NCBI GenBank assembly: GCA_038326325.1
Contig: JBBQJW010000006.1
Coordinates: 1 to 64,000, forward strand
Length of the DNA stretch: 64,000 bases
Source: UBA10324 sp038326325
Lineage (GTDB): Bacteria; Bacteroidota; Bacteroidia; Chitinophagales; UBA10324
Direction of reading: 5' to 3'
The notes under the pieces are model-generated. The model was not told where the DNA came from. It saw only the letters and a list, made by a program, of their open reading frames with translations, and did no database searches. A program made the translations under genes and the position numbers. Each line of letters starts with the position of its first letter. Position 1 is the first letter of the stretch. This document shows, piece by piece, positions 9,567 to 19,470 of the stretch.

Positions 9567-11153
9567 CTATTTTTCCTTCCGTGAAAAAATCACTATGAAT
9601 TCATCCTCATAAAAAATTTCATAAGCTGAATTTCCATTTAATAGAAAATCATAAAAATCAAGCTGCTTTTTTATTGTTTCAGGATAACTCTTGCTGTTTG
9701 TCACCCATTGCTTTTGCGAAATTGTTGTACCATCCCTCATCCAGGCTTTTTTGCCAGAACACCTTCGATTGATTATCACCACATCAGGATTAATTTTTGC
9801 AATAGAAACTTTATTGATAAACCAATCATAATAAATAGTTAAAAAACTATCGGGTACATAAGAATAGAAGTCGCAATAGATTATAGTTTCTTTTGAAAAA
9901 TTATCCCCTAGAATTTTTCCCGATTTTAAATAAGGGTTATTTAACTTTTCTGTTACAGTAGGAAACGATTTTACAGTTTGAAAAACCGTGGCCACTGAAG
10001 CGATGAGTAAAACAGGAAATACAAATTTTAATTTGGTTTTGAGATTTTGAAATGTCGTTTCCAAAACGAAAAATAAAAAAACAAAAAGCATGGGTAGAAA
10101 GTGAAAACTATATCTCATATCGCGAAGCCGAACAAAAAAGAAAATGTATAAAAAGCAGAATACTGAATAGCAGAAAAGAGTAATCAGATTAGAATTACCT
10201 GATGAAATTTGAAGGGATTTTCTCCAAGGAAAAATAAAACTCAGCAGAATGGAAAGCGATAGTAGTAAAATTGTAGCAAGCGGAATTTGCTGGCGGAAAA
10301 CTTCGAACCATTCAAATGGATTTTTCGAAGTTCTCAATTCAACAAATCCTGAACTTGCATTTACTGAGTGCAACACAAGAGTATCAAGAAAATATTTATA
10401 GTTAATTATTGAGTAAGGATTGAAAATTATCCAGCCTAATAGAAAAAATGAACTCCCTTTTATTCCAAAAACGAAAACATGCAATATTTGTTTTTTTGTG
10501 AAAGAAAATTTTTCGAGATTGAAATATTTTTCAAATAAGTGCGGAAGAAACAAAAAGGGGAAAACAAAAAGCGCATTATACTTTGTTCCGAAAGCAAGAC
10601 CAGCAACAAACTGAGCAAGATAAATTCCTTTCACAGAATGATTTTTAAAAACTATGTTGAAACTTAAAACCACTAACGCAACCATCAACATATCCGGGTG
10701 AATCATATGCCCTAATGATGCAAACGAAGTGATTGTTGAAACAGCTAAAAGGCACAACCAAGACCATTCTTTCGAAAGAAACAATCTACACAATCGATAA
10801 AATACAATAGCAAAAAATACAAACGAGAAGAAAGAAACAAGTTTTAATACATAAGCAATTGTAAAGATTGATAATTCGTGTTGATGAGAAAACAGCTCAA
10901 TCACCTTACAAATTCCGAAGCAAATAGTGTAATTACACATTCCATAGTAGTAATAAAAATTCGGATCGAGATTATTATAAGTAAGGCAACGGTGTAACAG
11001 TTCAACTCCTCGCGCTTCGTCGTTGTTAAAAACGCGAATCATATTTAAGCTTTCAATTCCTACTGGTAATCCTATCGCCATGACAATAAATAAAATACTT
11101 ATTGCTGAAAGGCAAATGAATTCAAAATAGTTTTTCAGGATTCGCTCTACCAT
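9567..11153 (-). CDS. GT-C family integral membrane glycosyltransferase-like protein
   Basis: The product has 528 residues from ATG 11153; a longer frame from a TTG at 11198 adds a hydrophilic stretch that I do not favour. About ten hydrophobic segments are visible. The first extracellular loop has NDEARGVELLHRC, an acidic motif at the place where PMT/ArnT-like GT39 enzymes keep catalytic Asp/Glu, followed by an aromatic-rich YYYYG stretch. The C-terminal 120 residues form a soluble part. This architecture suggests transfer of a sugar from a polyprenyl-phosphate carrier in the inner membrane, with unknown acceptor. It converges with paaN, ten bases apart, and lies 15 bases after the end of priA on the same strand, so cotranscription with priA is possible. 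Confidence 0.6.
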   Translation of the reverse strand: MVERILKNYFEFICLSAISILFIVMAIGLPVGIESLNMIRVFNNDEARGVELLHRCLTYNNLDPNFYYYYGMCNYTICFGICKVIELFSHQHELSIFTIAYVLKLVSFFSFVFFAIVFYRLCRLFLSKEWSWLCLLAVSTITSFASLGHMIHPDMLMVALVVLSFNIVFKNHSVKGIYLAQFVAGLAFGTKYNALFVFPFLFLPHLFEKYFNLEKFSFTKKQILHVFVFGIKGSSFFLLGWIIFNPYSIINYKYFLDTLVLHSVNASSGFVELRTSKNPFEWFEVFRQQIPLATILLLSLSILLSFIFPWRKSLQISSGNSNLITLFCYSVFCFLYIFFFVRLRDMRYSFHFLPMLFVFLFFVLETTFQNLKTKLKFVFPVLLIASVATVFQTVKSFPTVTEKLNNPYLKSGKILGDNFSKETIIYCDFYSYVPDSFLTIYYDWFINKVSIAKINPDVVIINRRCSGKKAWMRDGTTISQKQWVTNSKSYPETIKKQLDFYDFLLNGNSAYEIFYEDEFIVIFSRKEK

Positions 11154-11213
11154 AATTTCAATCTTAAATTTTTCCAGGAAATTAACTGCAAATTGCAAGC
11201 TGCTATTATTATT

Positions 11214-13697
11214 TCAAAACGGGTCAACATCCACTTCAATCTGCATTGCATGATTTCCTTTCACGGATAGAATGTAATCACGCTCCTGCATAATTGTTTC
11301 CTTCGTCTTTTTTATCAACGCCTGATTTTTTTCCAACTTACACATTAACTCAATGATGTATTGATTTTTTATTCTATTGATATATGGTTCAGCAGGACCA
11401 AGTAAACGATGTTGCAAAACAGGAGCAAGTGCTTTTGCCATTTCAATAGCAGCAGTTTGTGCTCGATGTTGCTCCTTGTGTTTGAAAGAAAGTCTTATGA
11501 GTCTCGTGTAAGGCGGATAACCAAATCGTTGTCGCTGTAACAGTTCATGGTTATAAAACCCTTTGTAATCTCTTTGTTGCACAAACTGTAACACATAATG
11601 ATCCGGTCGCTCTGTTTGTACAATCACTTTGCCTGCAAATGATTTTCTTCCCGCGCGTCCGCTCACTTGCTCAATCATTTGATAGGCGCGCTCTGCACTT
11701 CTGAAATCAGGAAACATTAATAACTGGTCTGCATTCATTACACCAACTAACGACACATGGTCGAAGTCCAAACCTTTTGCTACCATTTGTGTTCCGACTA
11801 ATACCTGTAATTTTTTTTCTTCGAAGTCGGTGATGATTTTATCGTGACCGCTTCTCGTTCGAATATTATCAGCATCCATTCTACCTGCTTTCACCTCGGG
11901 AAAAAATGTTTTCAGTTCATCTTCAATTTTCTCTGTTCCGAAACCGACAACCTGAATTGCGCTGCTTCCGCATGCTTCGCACTTTGTAACTGGATTGCGT
12001 TTGAATCCACAGTAGTGACAGCGCAATTCATTTTTCTGTTTGTGATATGTGAGATGCACATCGCAGTTCGGGCATTGCGGCACCCACTCGCATGTTCTGC
12101 ATTCGAGATATGAAGAATAACCGCGACGATTCTGAAACAGAATAATTTGCTCGTCCTGTAACAGTGCTTTTTTTATTTCATCCATTAACACACTGCTGAA
12201 ATGCGATTGCATTTTTCGTTCGCGCGCTTCTTTCTTCACGTTCACCGGAATAATTTCTGAAAGCGATTGCTGACTGAATTGTTCTTTCAATTCAACCAAA
12301 GAATATTTTTCTGATTGCGCATTGAAGTAAGATTCCAACGATGGAGTTGCTGAGCCGAGAATTGTTTTTGCCTTGTGCAATTGCGAAAGATAAATTGCTG
12401 CATCGCGGGCGTGATAGCGAGGTGCAGGGTCATATTGTTTGTAAGATGAATCGTGCTCTTCATCCACAATCACCAATCCTAAATTATTGTAAGGAAGAAA
12501 TAAAGCAGAGCGCGCACCGATAATAATGTTGTAGCGACTCGTCAATAATTTATTCCAAATCTCTACACGCTCCTGCGGATTAAATTTAGAGTGATACACT
12601 CCGAGTTTCTCACCGAAAAACTTTCGCAAACGATTTACCAATTGAGAGGTCAATGCAATTTCCGGAACGAGATATAGTACTTGTTTTCCTTGCGAAATAA
12701 TTTCTTCAGCAAGTTTTATGTAGAGCGCGGTTTTTCCGCTTCCTGTTATGCCATGTAACAGTGTTACATCTTTTGTTTCGAAATCAGTTTTTACTTTTTC
12801 AATCGCTTCAAGTTGATGAGCACTTAAATCGAGTGACGAATTATTTTCATTCTCCAAATCAGCAATCCGGTCAACCACAATTTCCTTCTGAACAAAAATT
12901 CCTTTAGTAATTAATCCTTTCAGTGACGAATCTTTCGCTTCTGATTTCTTCAGCAATTCAACACGCTTTATTAACTGATGTTTATCGCCGCTTCGAAACA
13001 GATGAAGATAAGCGAGTAATAATTTTTCCTGTTGCGGTGCGCGCTTTAATTCTTCGAACAAACCACTTAGTTGTTCATCGCTGCTGAATGCTTCGTGCAG
13101 TTGAATGAAAATTTCTGTTCGCGGTTTATAGCGCTGAACCATTTCTTCCTTCAGCTTAATTACATTCTTAGCTAAAAGTGAATTGAGAATTTTGCGAACA
13201 CTTTTTTTATTCAGCAGTTTCTGAATGTCATTGATGTCGAGTTCGCTTTTTACAGTGAGCGCTTCGGCAACAATGTATTCATCATCATCGAGCGAAGAGA
13301 AATCTGTTCCGAAAGAATAATTGAAACACACTTTGCTTTCGCTCTCGAGTTTAAAACCCGAAGGCAGCGCGGCATTCATCACCTCACCTTCGTAGCAGCA
13401 ATAATATTTTGAAATCCATTCCCAGAATTGAAATTGCGATGGCTGAATGATTGGTTGCTCGTCAATTACCGAAAGCAATTCTTTTATTTTAGTAATCTCC
13501 GGTTTGTTGTTATGAATTGATTTTACTATACCTGAATAAATGCGGCGACTCCCAAATTGTACTTCCACTCTTTTTCCAACGGCAATATTTTTTTGCAAAC
13601 TCTCAGGCAATGCATAAGTATATGTGCGTGGTAGGGCGAGAGGTAATAAAACCTCAACGAATATTTTTTCTTCCTTCAACAACTCAGTTTGAATCAC
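11214..13697 (-). CDS. priA: Primosomal protein N' (replication restart helicase)
   Basis: PriA is the 3'-5' superfamily 2 helicase that reloads the replisome at collapsed forks and D-loops. This 827-residue protein has the N-terminal DNA-binding region, then Walker A GITGSGKTALY, the DEEH box VIVDEEHDSSYKQ and the ATPSLES motif. The helicase core is interrupted by a zinc-binding insert with eight cysteines (CRTCEWVPQCPNC, then CHYCG and CEACG). The QVSGRAGR motif VI follows. Translation most likely starts at the GTG at 13697, since no ATG lies near the conserved start. Three copies of the dispersed octamer encode Leu-Leu-Gln or Leu-Leu-His, one of them immediately before Walker A. Confidence 0.95.
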   Translation of the reverse strand: MIQTELLKEEKIFVEVLLPLALPRTYTYALPESLQKNIAVGKRVEVQFGSRRIYSGIVKSIHNNKPEITKIKELLSVIDEQPIIQPSQFQFWEWISKYYCCYEGEVMNAALPSGFKLESESKVCFNYSFGTDFSSLDDDEYIVAEALTVKSELDINDIQKLLNKKSVRKILNSLLAKNVIKLKEEMVQRYKPRTEIFIQLHEAFSSDEQLSGLFEELKRAPQQEKLLLAYLHLFRSGDKHQLIKRVELLKKSEAKDSSLKGLITKGIFVQKEIVVDRIADLENENNSSLDLSAHQLEAIEKVKTDFETKDVTLLHGITGSGKTALYIKLAEEIISQGKQVLYLVPEIALTSQLVNRLRKFFGEKLGVYHSKFNPQERVEIWNKLLTSRYNIIIGARSALFLPYNNLGLVIVDEEHDSSYKQYDPAPRYHARDAAIYLSQLHKAKTILGSATPSLESYFNAQSEKYSLVELKEQFSQQSLSEIIPVNVKKEARERKMQSHFSSVLMDEIKKALLQDEQIILFQNRRGYSSYLECRTCEWVPQCPNCDVHLTYHKQKNELRCHYCGFKRNPVTKCEACGSSAIQVVGFGTEKIEDELKTFFPEVKAGRMDADNIRTRSGHDKIITDFEEKKLQVLVGTQMVAKGLDFDHVSLVGVMNADQLLMFPDFRSAERAYQMIEQVSGRAGRKSFAGKVIVQTERPDHYVLQFVQQRDYKGFYNHELLQRQRFGYPPYTRLIRLSFKHKEQHRAQTAAIEMAKALAPVLQHRLLGPAEPYINRIKNQYIIELMCKLEKNQALIKKTKETIMQERDYILSVKGNHAMQIEVDVDPF

Positions 13698-13794
13698 GAT
13701 GCGAAAATATCTTTTGCATGAAAGAAATTCTATTCAAATATTTTATTCTTAGTTCAATGATGTCAATTACTATTTTGCAACCGAATAATTTATT

Positions 13795-14577
13795 TTGAAA
13801 TCTCCTCTTGCAAAAAAATCTCTTGGTCAGCATTTTCTTCACGACGAAAACATTTCGAATCGTATTGTTGATTCATTGATTGAGAAAATTGAAGGAACAA
13901 AAAATGTTCTTGAAATCGGACCTGGGACCGGGGCTCTCACTAAAATTTTATTAAAGCAGGAAATCAATCTTCGCTGTATTGAGTTGGACCAAAGAATGAT
14001 TGAACATCTGACAAAGAATTATCCTTCACTGAAGGATAAAATTATTCACGGCGACTTTCTATCCATTAATCTTCAGGAGGTTTTTAAAGAAGAATTCTCA
14101 GTGATTGGAAATTTTCCTTACAACATTTCTTCACAAATACTTTTCACAATTTTGCAGGAGCGAGAATTAGTTCCACTGATGGTTGGAATGTTTCAGAAGG
14201 AAGTCGGGGACAGAATTGCTTCCATCCACGGAAATAAAACTTATGGAATACTGAGTGTTTTGGTTCAGGCATTTTATGATGTTGAAAATCTTTTTATTGT
14301 CGAACCAACTTCTTTTATTCCGCCTCCTAAAGTTAGAAGTGTGGTAATTTCTTTGACGAGAAAAAAAATTCAACCTGAGTTGGCTGACGAAAAATATTTT
14401 TTCTCTTTTGTAAAAAATGCGTTTGGTCAGCGAAGAAAAACTTTGCGCAATTCTTTGTCGCAATTAATTCCGAAAGAAAAATTGCAGGATGAGATTTTCG
14501 GGAAGCGCGCCGAACAGTTAAGTGTAACACAATTTATTGAACTCGCTAATTCATTTTCAAAATTGAAGAATGACTAA
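13795..14577 (+). CDS. rsmA: 16S rRNA (adenine1518/1519-N6)-dimethyltransferase
   Basis: RsmA (KsgA) dimethylates two adjacent adenines in helix 45 of 16S rRNA late in 30S assembly. The 260-residue protein has the family N-terminus KKSLGQHFLHD, the SAM-binding loop EIGPGTGALT, and the catalytic NFPYNISSQI (usually NLPY). PTSFIPPPKVRSVV and the C-terminal FGQRRKTLRNSL follow. The start is a TTG at 13795, supported because the conserved block begins only seven residues in and no ATG precedes it. It is transcribed away from priA across a 97-base gap and overlaps the next gene by eight bases, so the two are probably coupled. Confidence 0.95.
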   Translation: MKSPLAKKSLGQHFLHDENISNRIVDSLIEKIEGTKNVLEIGPGTGALTKILLKQEINLRCIELDQRMIEHLTKNYPSLKDKIIHGDFLSINLQEVFKEEFSVIGNFPYNISSQILFTILQERELVPLMVGMFQKEVGDRIASIHGNKTYGILSVLVQAFYDVENLFIVEPTSFIPPPKVRSVVISLTRKKIQPELADEKYFFSFVKNAFGQRRKTLRNSLSQLIPKEKLQDEIFGKRAEQLSVTQFIELANSFSKLKND

Positions 14578-15511
14578 AGGAAAAGTTTTAATCACTGATA
14601 AAGTTGATGACCTGCTAATTAAGGGTTTGAAAAAACTCAAATATGAATGTGATTTCAGAGTTGGCATTTCGCAGGAAGAAGTGGACAGAATTATCCATCA
14701 GTTTTCGGGAATAGTTATCACGACAAAAACGACTCTTTATAAACCAACATTGGAGAAAGGAGATAAATTAAAATGGATTGCCCGAGCCGGTTCAGGAATG
14801 GAAATAGTGGATGTTGAATTTGCAAAATCAAAAAACATAAAATGCATTAATTCACCTGAAGGCAACCGTAACAGTGTAGGCGAACATGCAATTGGATTAT
14901 TGCTTGCCCTCACACACAATATTGTTCGCTCTTCAAAACAAACTGAAAATTTAACATGGAATGTTGAAGAAAATCGTGTTGAAGAGCTAGAAGGTAAGTG
15001 CATAGGGATTATAGGTTACGGAAATACGGGTTCGGCCTTCGCTGAGAAATTAAAAATGTTTGGAGTAAAAATTCTCGCTTACGATAAATATAAAACCAAT
15101 TTTGGAAATGATTTCGTCATTGAATCTTCAATGAAGGATTTATATCAGGAATGCGATGTAGTGAGCTTACATGTTCCGCTTGCAACTGATACACTTCAAT
15201 TTGCTAATGAAAAATTCTTCAACAGTTTTAAAAAGAAGATTTATTTCCTAAACACTTCACGAGGAAAAGTGGTTGATACTACTGCACTGCTTCAGGCAAT
15301 TAATAATGATAAAATAACGGGAGCGGGGCTTGATGTTTTAGAAAATGAAAACTTTTCATCACTCACTTTAAATGAAAAAAGCATTTTGGAACAATTAATC
15401 GCAACAGGTAAAACTATCATCACTCCTCATGTGGCCGGAAAGAGTTTCTCCTCTCAAAAACGCTTTGCAGAAGTACTGTTACACAAGATTACTGAAAGTG
15501 AGCAATTGTAA
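14570..15511 (+). CDS. NAD-dependent 2-hydroxyacid dehydrogenase (SerA-like)
   Basis: The 313-residue protein belongs to the D-isomer-specific 2-hydroxyacid dehydrogenases. The substrate domain contains ARAGSGMEIVD. The NAD domain has the Rossmann loop GIIGYGNTGSAFAEK and SLHVPLATDT, with the catalytic Arg in NTSRGKVVD, the acidic partner in LDVLENE and the His in TPHVAGKS. This arrangement resembles D-3-phosphoglycerate dehydrogenase without the ACT domain, but specificity for serine synthesis is not proven. The ATG overlaps the end of rsmA. An exact octamer copy at 15476 encodes Leu-Leu-His. By contrast a Leu-Leu-Gln at about 15288 is written CTG CTT CAG, one of the rare exceptions to the codon pattern. 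Confidence 0.85.
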   Translation: MTKGKVLITDKVDDLLIKGLKKLKYECDFRVGISQEEVDRIIHQFSGIVITTKTTLYKPTLEKGDKLKWIARAGSGMEIVDVEFAKSKNIKCINSPEGNRNSVGEHAIGLLLALTHNIVRSSKQTENLTWNVEENRVEELEGKCIGIIGYGNTGSAFAEKLKMFGVKILAYDKYKTNFGNDFVIESSMKDLYQECDVVSLHVPLATDTLQFANEKFFNSFKKKIYFLNTSRGKVVDTTALLQAINNDKITGAGLDVLENENFSSLTLNEKSILEQLIATGKTIITPHVAGKSFSSQKRFAEVLLHKITESEQL

Positions 15512-15592
15512 AAGTTCTGTCACCATCGCATCAGGTGCTTGGTAGTCACTTTAATTTTAATTTACCTTAGTTCCATAATTCGAATTCACGAT

Positions 15593-15600
15593 TAAATTTG
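15593..15600 (+). promoter_or_regulatory. TAnnTTTG -7 element ahead of the TonB receptor
   Basis: TAAATTTG matches the -7 consensus and would give a leader of about 50 bases before the ATG at 15655. No clear TTTG lies at the expected upstream distance. The rest of the 143-base gap from 15512 shows no gene or obvious terminator. Confidence 0.45.
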
Positions 15601-15654
15601 TCCGCACAGTAAATGGAAATTTTTAACAAATTCTTAAAACAAAAACCGTAGGGC

Positions 15655-18600
15655 ATGAAAAAACTTTTCTCCCTCTTCTCTCTCATTATTCTTTCTTCAA
15701 CAGCATTGTTTGCTCAGGACGGAACACTTCAGGGAAAAATTATAGATGGTAATTCGAAAACCAAGGAAGGTCTTTCATTTGCAACAGTAGTACTGCTGCG
15801 AAATGGGTCGCAGGTAACAGGAGCAGTTGCTGATTTGGATGGCAACTATACTATAAAGCCAATTCAACCTGGTACCTATGATTTAAAAATAACTTTTAGC
15901 GGATATGTAACCTCAACCTTTACCGGAATTCAAATAGAGTCTGATAAAATTAAAACGGTTGATGCAATACTTAATATTGGAACAGGTGTTCAACTTGATG
16001 AAATAAAAGTATATACTGAAAAATTAATTGACCCCGATAAAACTTCAACAGGAGGAACTGCAAATCATACTGAGATTCAACAATCAGCTATCAACAGAAG
16101 TAATCCCAATAATATTGCAGCAAGAACTGCCGGTGTTTACCAATCTGATAATGGAGCAGGATTAAATGTAAATGGTCAAAGAGGTTACGCTCAGAAATAT
16201 TATGTAGATGGAATTCCGATGCGCGGTTCTATTTCATTGCCGTCTTCTTCAATTGAACAGTTAACAATTATTACTGGAGGTGTTCCTGCAAGATATGGAG
16301 ATGCAACAGGAGGTATTATTAATATAACAACCCGTGGTCCTTCAAAATATTATCATGGTGGTTTAGAATTGGGTAACTCATACATTCTCGATGCTTATGG
16401 TTACAAATTAGTGAGTTTGAATTTGAGTGGACCGATTTACACAAAGTATAAATCATCAAGAGGATTAGAAGGAGCAAAAGATTCTTCAGATGCAAAACTG
16501 GGTTTCTTTTTATCAGCTGAATATGAAGGCAACATTGATGGAGGTCCATCTGCGGTTGGATATTGGAATGCGAAAGACAGTGTGTTGACTGCTTTGCAGG
16601 AAAGTCCGCTTCGTCCTTCTGCAATCGGAACCGGATTTGTTTCGTCTGCTTCATTTATTACTAAGGATGATCTTGTACATGTTAAAGCAATTCAAAACGG
16701 AAACGATAATAATTATCGTATGTCGTTGAAGATTGATTATAAACTGAACAAATACATTAACTTAACTTTTGGAGGTAATGCAAACTATTCTCAGTTTCAT
16801 TCTAATGGATTTACCAATCAACTTTTCACACCAACAACTGCTGCATATTATCAGGATTTAACCTATAGAGGTTTTGCAAGATTTACTCAACGATTTGGTT
16901 CTTCAAAAACAACAGATGGGAAAACAGAGCAGGAAAAAACAGCTTCTGTTTTTCAAAATGCATTCTATACTATTCAGGTTGACTACAGTAAGTTCTTAAG
17001 AAAATTTGAAGACAAAGACAAAGGGTTCGACGCTTTTAAATATGGTTATGTTGGAAAATTCAAAACTTATCGTCAGCCGGTTTATTTCTTTAGTCAGGAT
17101 ACAGTTTATGAAAATGGAATACCTAAAATTTATAGCGGATTAACTCTTGTTGGTTATAGAGATACACTTGTAACTTTTGAACCCGGCTCTGATAACCCCT
17201 TAATTACAAACTACACAAAACAATATTATGAATTAGCTGGAAGTCAAGCTTTGAATGGTGTTTACGGAGTACAGGATGCGAGTCAGTCTAATCAATTCCT
17301 TTATTACTCTTCACTTTCTGATATTGCTTCTGGTGGTGGAATATTAAATGGCGATGGTCCTTCTTCTGTTTATTCTATGTTCGGAAATACTGGAGCACCA
17401 ATTGGTTCATATGGTCGCACGAATAATGATCAATATCGTTTGTCTTTTTACAGTTCAGTTGATATTGTTCGTCCTACAAAAATTAAAGGAGAAAAAAATC
17501 GACACGCCATTGAGTTTGGTATTGAGTACGAACAAAGATCTGATCGAGCTTACTCAGTAGCTCCTATCGGTTTATGGGGATTAGCAAGACAGTTAGCTAA
17601 CAAGCACATTCTGAATCTTGATACAAAAAATCCTTTATTGGTTTATGATGAATTCGGAATTTTTCAGGATACAATTAATTACAATCGTTTAGTTGGAAAC
17701 GACCAGGCTTATTTTGATGTAAGTCTTCGTAAATCAATGGGACTTGATGTTCGCGGAACTGATTACATAAATGTTGATGCGCTTAATCCTGATTCACTTT
17801 CATTGAGTATGTTCAGCCCTGATGAATTGTTTAACAACGGAAGTGCTTATGTGAGCTACTATGGTTACGATTATCTTGGAAAAGTTTTAACCAAGCAACC
17901 AAGTTTCGATGACTTCTTTAATAAAAATCCTGAAGATGGTTTTTATCCAAGAAAAATTGGTGCATATCGACCAACTTATGTTGCCGGATATATTCAGGAT
18001 AAATTCAATTTCAAAGATTTGATTTTTAATATTGGATTGCGTGTTGATTATTATGATGCGAATCAGAAAGTATTGAAAGATCCGTACTTACTCTATCCTG
18101 CAAAAACAGTTTCTGAAGTTGATTTGATAAACAATCAGACTCCGAATATTCCTTCAAACATGGGAGCTGATTATGTTGTGTATGTTGACAACCCAACTGA
18201 TCCGCACGAAATAGTTGGTTACAGAAATGGAAACAAATGGTACAACGCAGCAGGAAGCGAGGTTGCTGATCCTTCAGTAATTGCTCTTTCAACTTCAACC
18301 GGAAAAATTGCGCCTTATTTAATCAGTGCAAGTACGGATAGTTTGATTGTTACACCTGATGCGTTTAAAGATTACGATCCTCAATATACTTTAATGCCTC
18401 GTATCGCTTTCTCGTTTCCGATAAGTGACGAAGCACTTTTCTTTGCTCACTACGATGTGTTGTCGCAACGCCCTACTGCAAACAGAGGAAACCCTTTCAA
18501 CTATTATTTCCTTCAGTCAATTGCAGTTAATTCAGTGTTGCAAAACCCTGCTTTAAAACCAGAAAAAACAATTGATTACCAGGTTGGTTTTGAACAAGTA

Positions 18601-19452
18601 ATTGGTTCAAATGCTTCCCTTTCTATTTCAGGAATTTATCGTGAGTTTAAAAATCAGGTTCAGAGTAAAAAATATTTCTTCGCTTACCCGACTGATTATA
18701 CAACTTACGGAAATGAAGATTTTGGTACTGCTAAATCATTATTACTTTCATATCAAATGCGCCGTACAAATAATATTCGCATTGAAGCAAACTACACTTT
18801 GCAATTTGCTGATGGAACAGGTTCCGATCAGAATTCATCTTTGAGTATTGTTAGTGCAACCAATCCAAATCTTAAAACAATTATTCCTTTAAGTTATGAC
18901 CAACGCCATACCATCACCACAACAATTGATTACCGCTATGGTGAAGGCAAATTTTATAACGGCCCTGTTGTTGGAAAAAATAAAAAACCAATATTCGCTA
19001 ATACCGGATTAGATGCAATTTTCACTGCAGGTTCTGGCACTCCATATTCCCGTCAGGCAGCAGCTACACCAGATGGACTTTCCGGAGTTGCAACACAATC
19101 AACTTTGAAAGGAACATTAAATGGTGCTCGTTTGCCTTGGTCATTCCGTATTGATTTAAAACTTGACAAAGATTTCAAAATCGGAAAAACAGATAACACT
19201 CATAATCCGTTCTATGTTAATGGATATATTCTGGTTGAAAATGTGCTTGATACTAAAAACACACTTGGTGTTTATTCATATACCGGAAATCCGAATGACG
19301 ATGGTTACTTGTCATCTGCTATCGGACAACAATCACTCGATACTCAATTAGATCGTCAGGCATTTTTAGATCAGTATTCTATTCGGATTAATAACCCGGG
19401 AAATTACACATTACCGCGTCGCATTCGTTGCGGTTTGTCATTTGATTTTTAA
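15655..19452 (+). CDS. TonB-dependent receptor with carboxypeptidase-regulatory-like N-terminal domain
   Basis: The 1265-residue outer-membrane protein has a signal peptide ending near residue 20 (ALFAQ). A CarboxypepD_reg-like beta-sandwich follows at about residues 23-110 (LQGKIIDG... SFATVVLL... YDLKITFSGY), then a plug domain with GLNVNGQRGYAQKYYVDGI and GGVPARYGDATGGIINITT. The remainder is a long barrel, ending in aromatic RCGLSFDF. TonB-dependent receptors import ligands using energy from TonB-ExbBD. No SusD-like lipoprotein accompanies it, so a starch-utilisation-type glycan system is unlikely. It is followed 18 bases later by a giant exported protein and then a PorV-like barrel. The whole gene lacks the dispersed octamer. 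Confidence 0.9.
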   Translation: MKKLFSLFSLIILSSTALFAQDGTLQGKIIDGNSKTKEGLSFATVVLLRNGSQVTGAVADLDGNYTIKPIQPGTYDLKITFSGYVTSTFTGIQIESDKIKTVDAILNIGTGVQLDEIKVYTEKLIDPDKTSTGGTANHTEIQQSAINRSNPNNIAARTAGVYQSDNGAGLNVNGQRGYAQKYYVDGIPMRGSISLPSSSIEQLTIITGGVPARYGDATGGIINITTRGPSKYYHGGLELGNSYILDAYGYKLVSLNLSGPIYTKYKSSRGLEGAKDSSDAKLGFFLSAEYEGNIDGGPSAVGYWNAKDSVLTALQESPLRPSAIGTGFVSSASFITKDDLVHVKAIQNGNDNNYRMSLKIDYKLNKYINLTFGGNANYSQFHSNGFTNQLFTPTTAAYYQDLTYRGFARFTQRFGSSKTTDGKTEQEKTASVFQNAFYTIQVDYSKFLRKFEDKDKGFDAFKYGYVGKFKTYRQPVYFFSQDTVYENGIPKIYSGLTLVGYRDTLVTFEPGSDNPLITNYTKQYYELAGSQALNGVYGVQDASQSNQFLYYSSLSDIASGGGILNGDGPSSVYSMFGNTGAPIGSYGRTNNDQYRLSFYSSVDIVRPTKIKGEKNRHAIEFGIEYEQRSDRAYSVAPIGLWGLARQLANKHILNLDTKNPLLVYDEFGIFQDTINYNRLVGNDQAYFDVSLRKSMGLDVRGTDYINVDALNPDSLSLSMFSPDELFNNGSAYVSYYGYDYLGKVLTKQPSFDDFFNKNPEDGFYPRKIGAYRPTYVAGYIQDKFNFKDLIFNIGLRVDYYDANQKVLKDPYLLYPAKTVSEVDLINNQTPNIPSNMGADYVVYVDNPTDPHEIVGYRNGNKWYNAAGSEVADPSVIALSTSTGKIAPYLISASTDSLIVTPDAFKDYDPQYTLMPRIAFSFPISDEALFFAHYDVLSQRPTANRGNPFNYYFLQSIAVNSVLQNPALKPEKTIDYQVGFEQVIGSNASLSISGIYREFKNQVQSKKYFFAYPTDYTTYGNEDFGTAKSLLLSYQMRRTNNIRIEANYTLQFADGTGSDQNSSLSIVSATNPNLKTIIPLSYDQRHTITTTIDYRYGEGKFYNGPVVGKNKKPIFANTGLDAIFTAGSGTPYSRQAAATPDGLSGVATQSTLKGTLNGARLPWSFRIDLKLDKDFKIGKTDNTHNPFYVNGYILVENVLDTKNTLGVYSYTGNPNDDGYLSSAIGQQSLDTQLDRQAFLDQYSIRINNPGNYTLPRRIRCGLSFDF

Positions 19453-19470
19453 AAGAAGAAAAGAAAATTC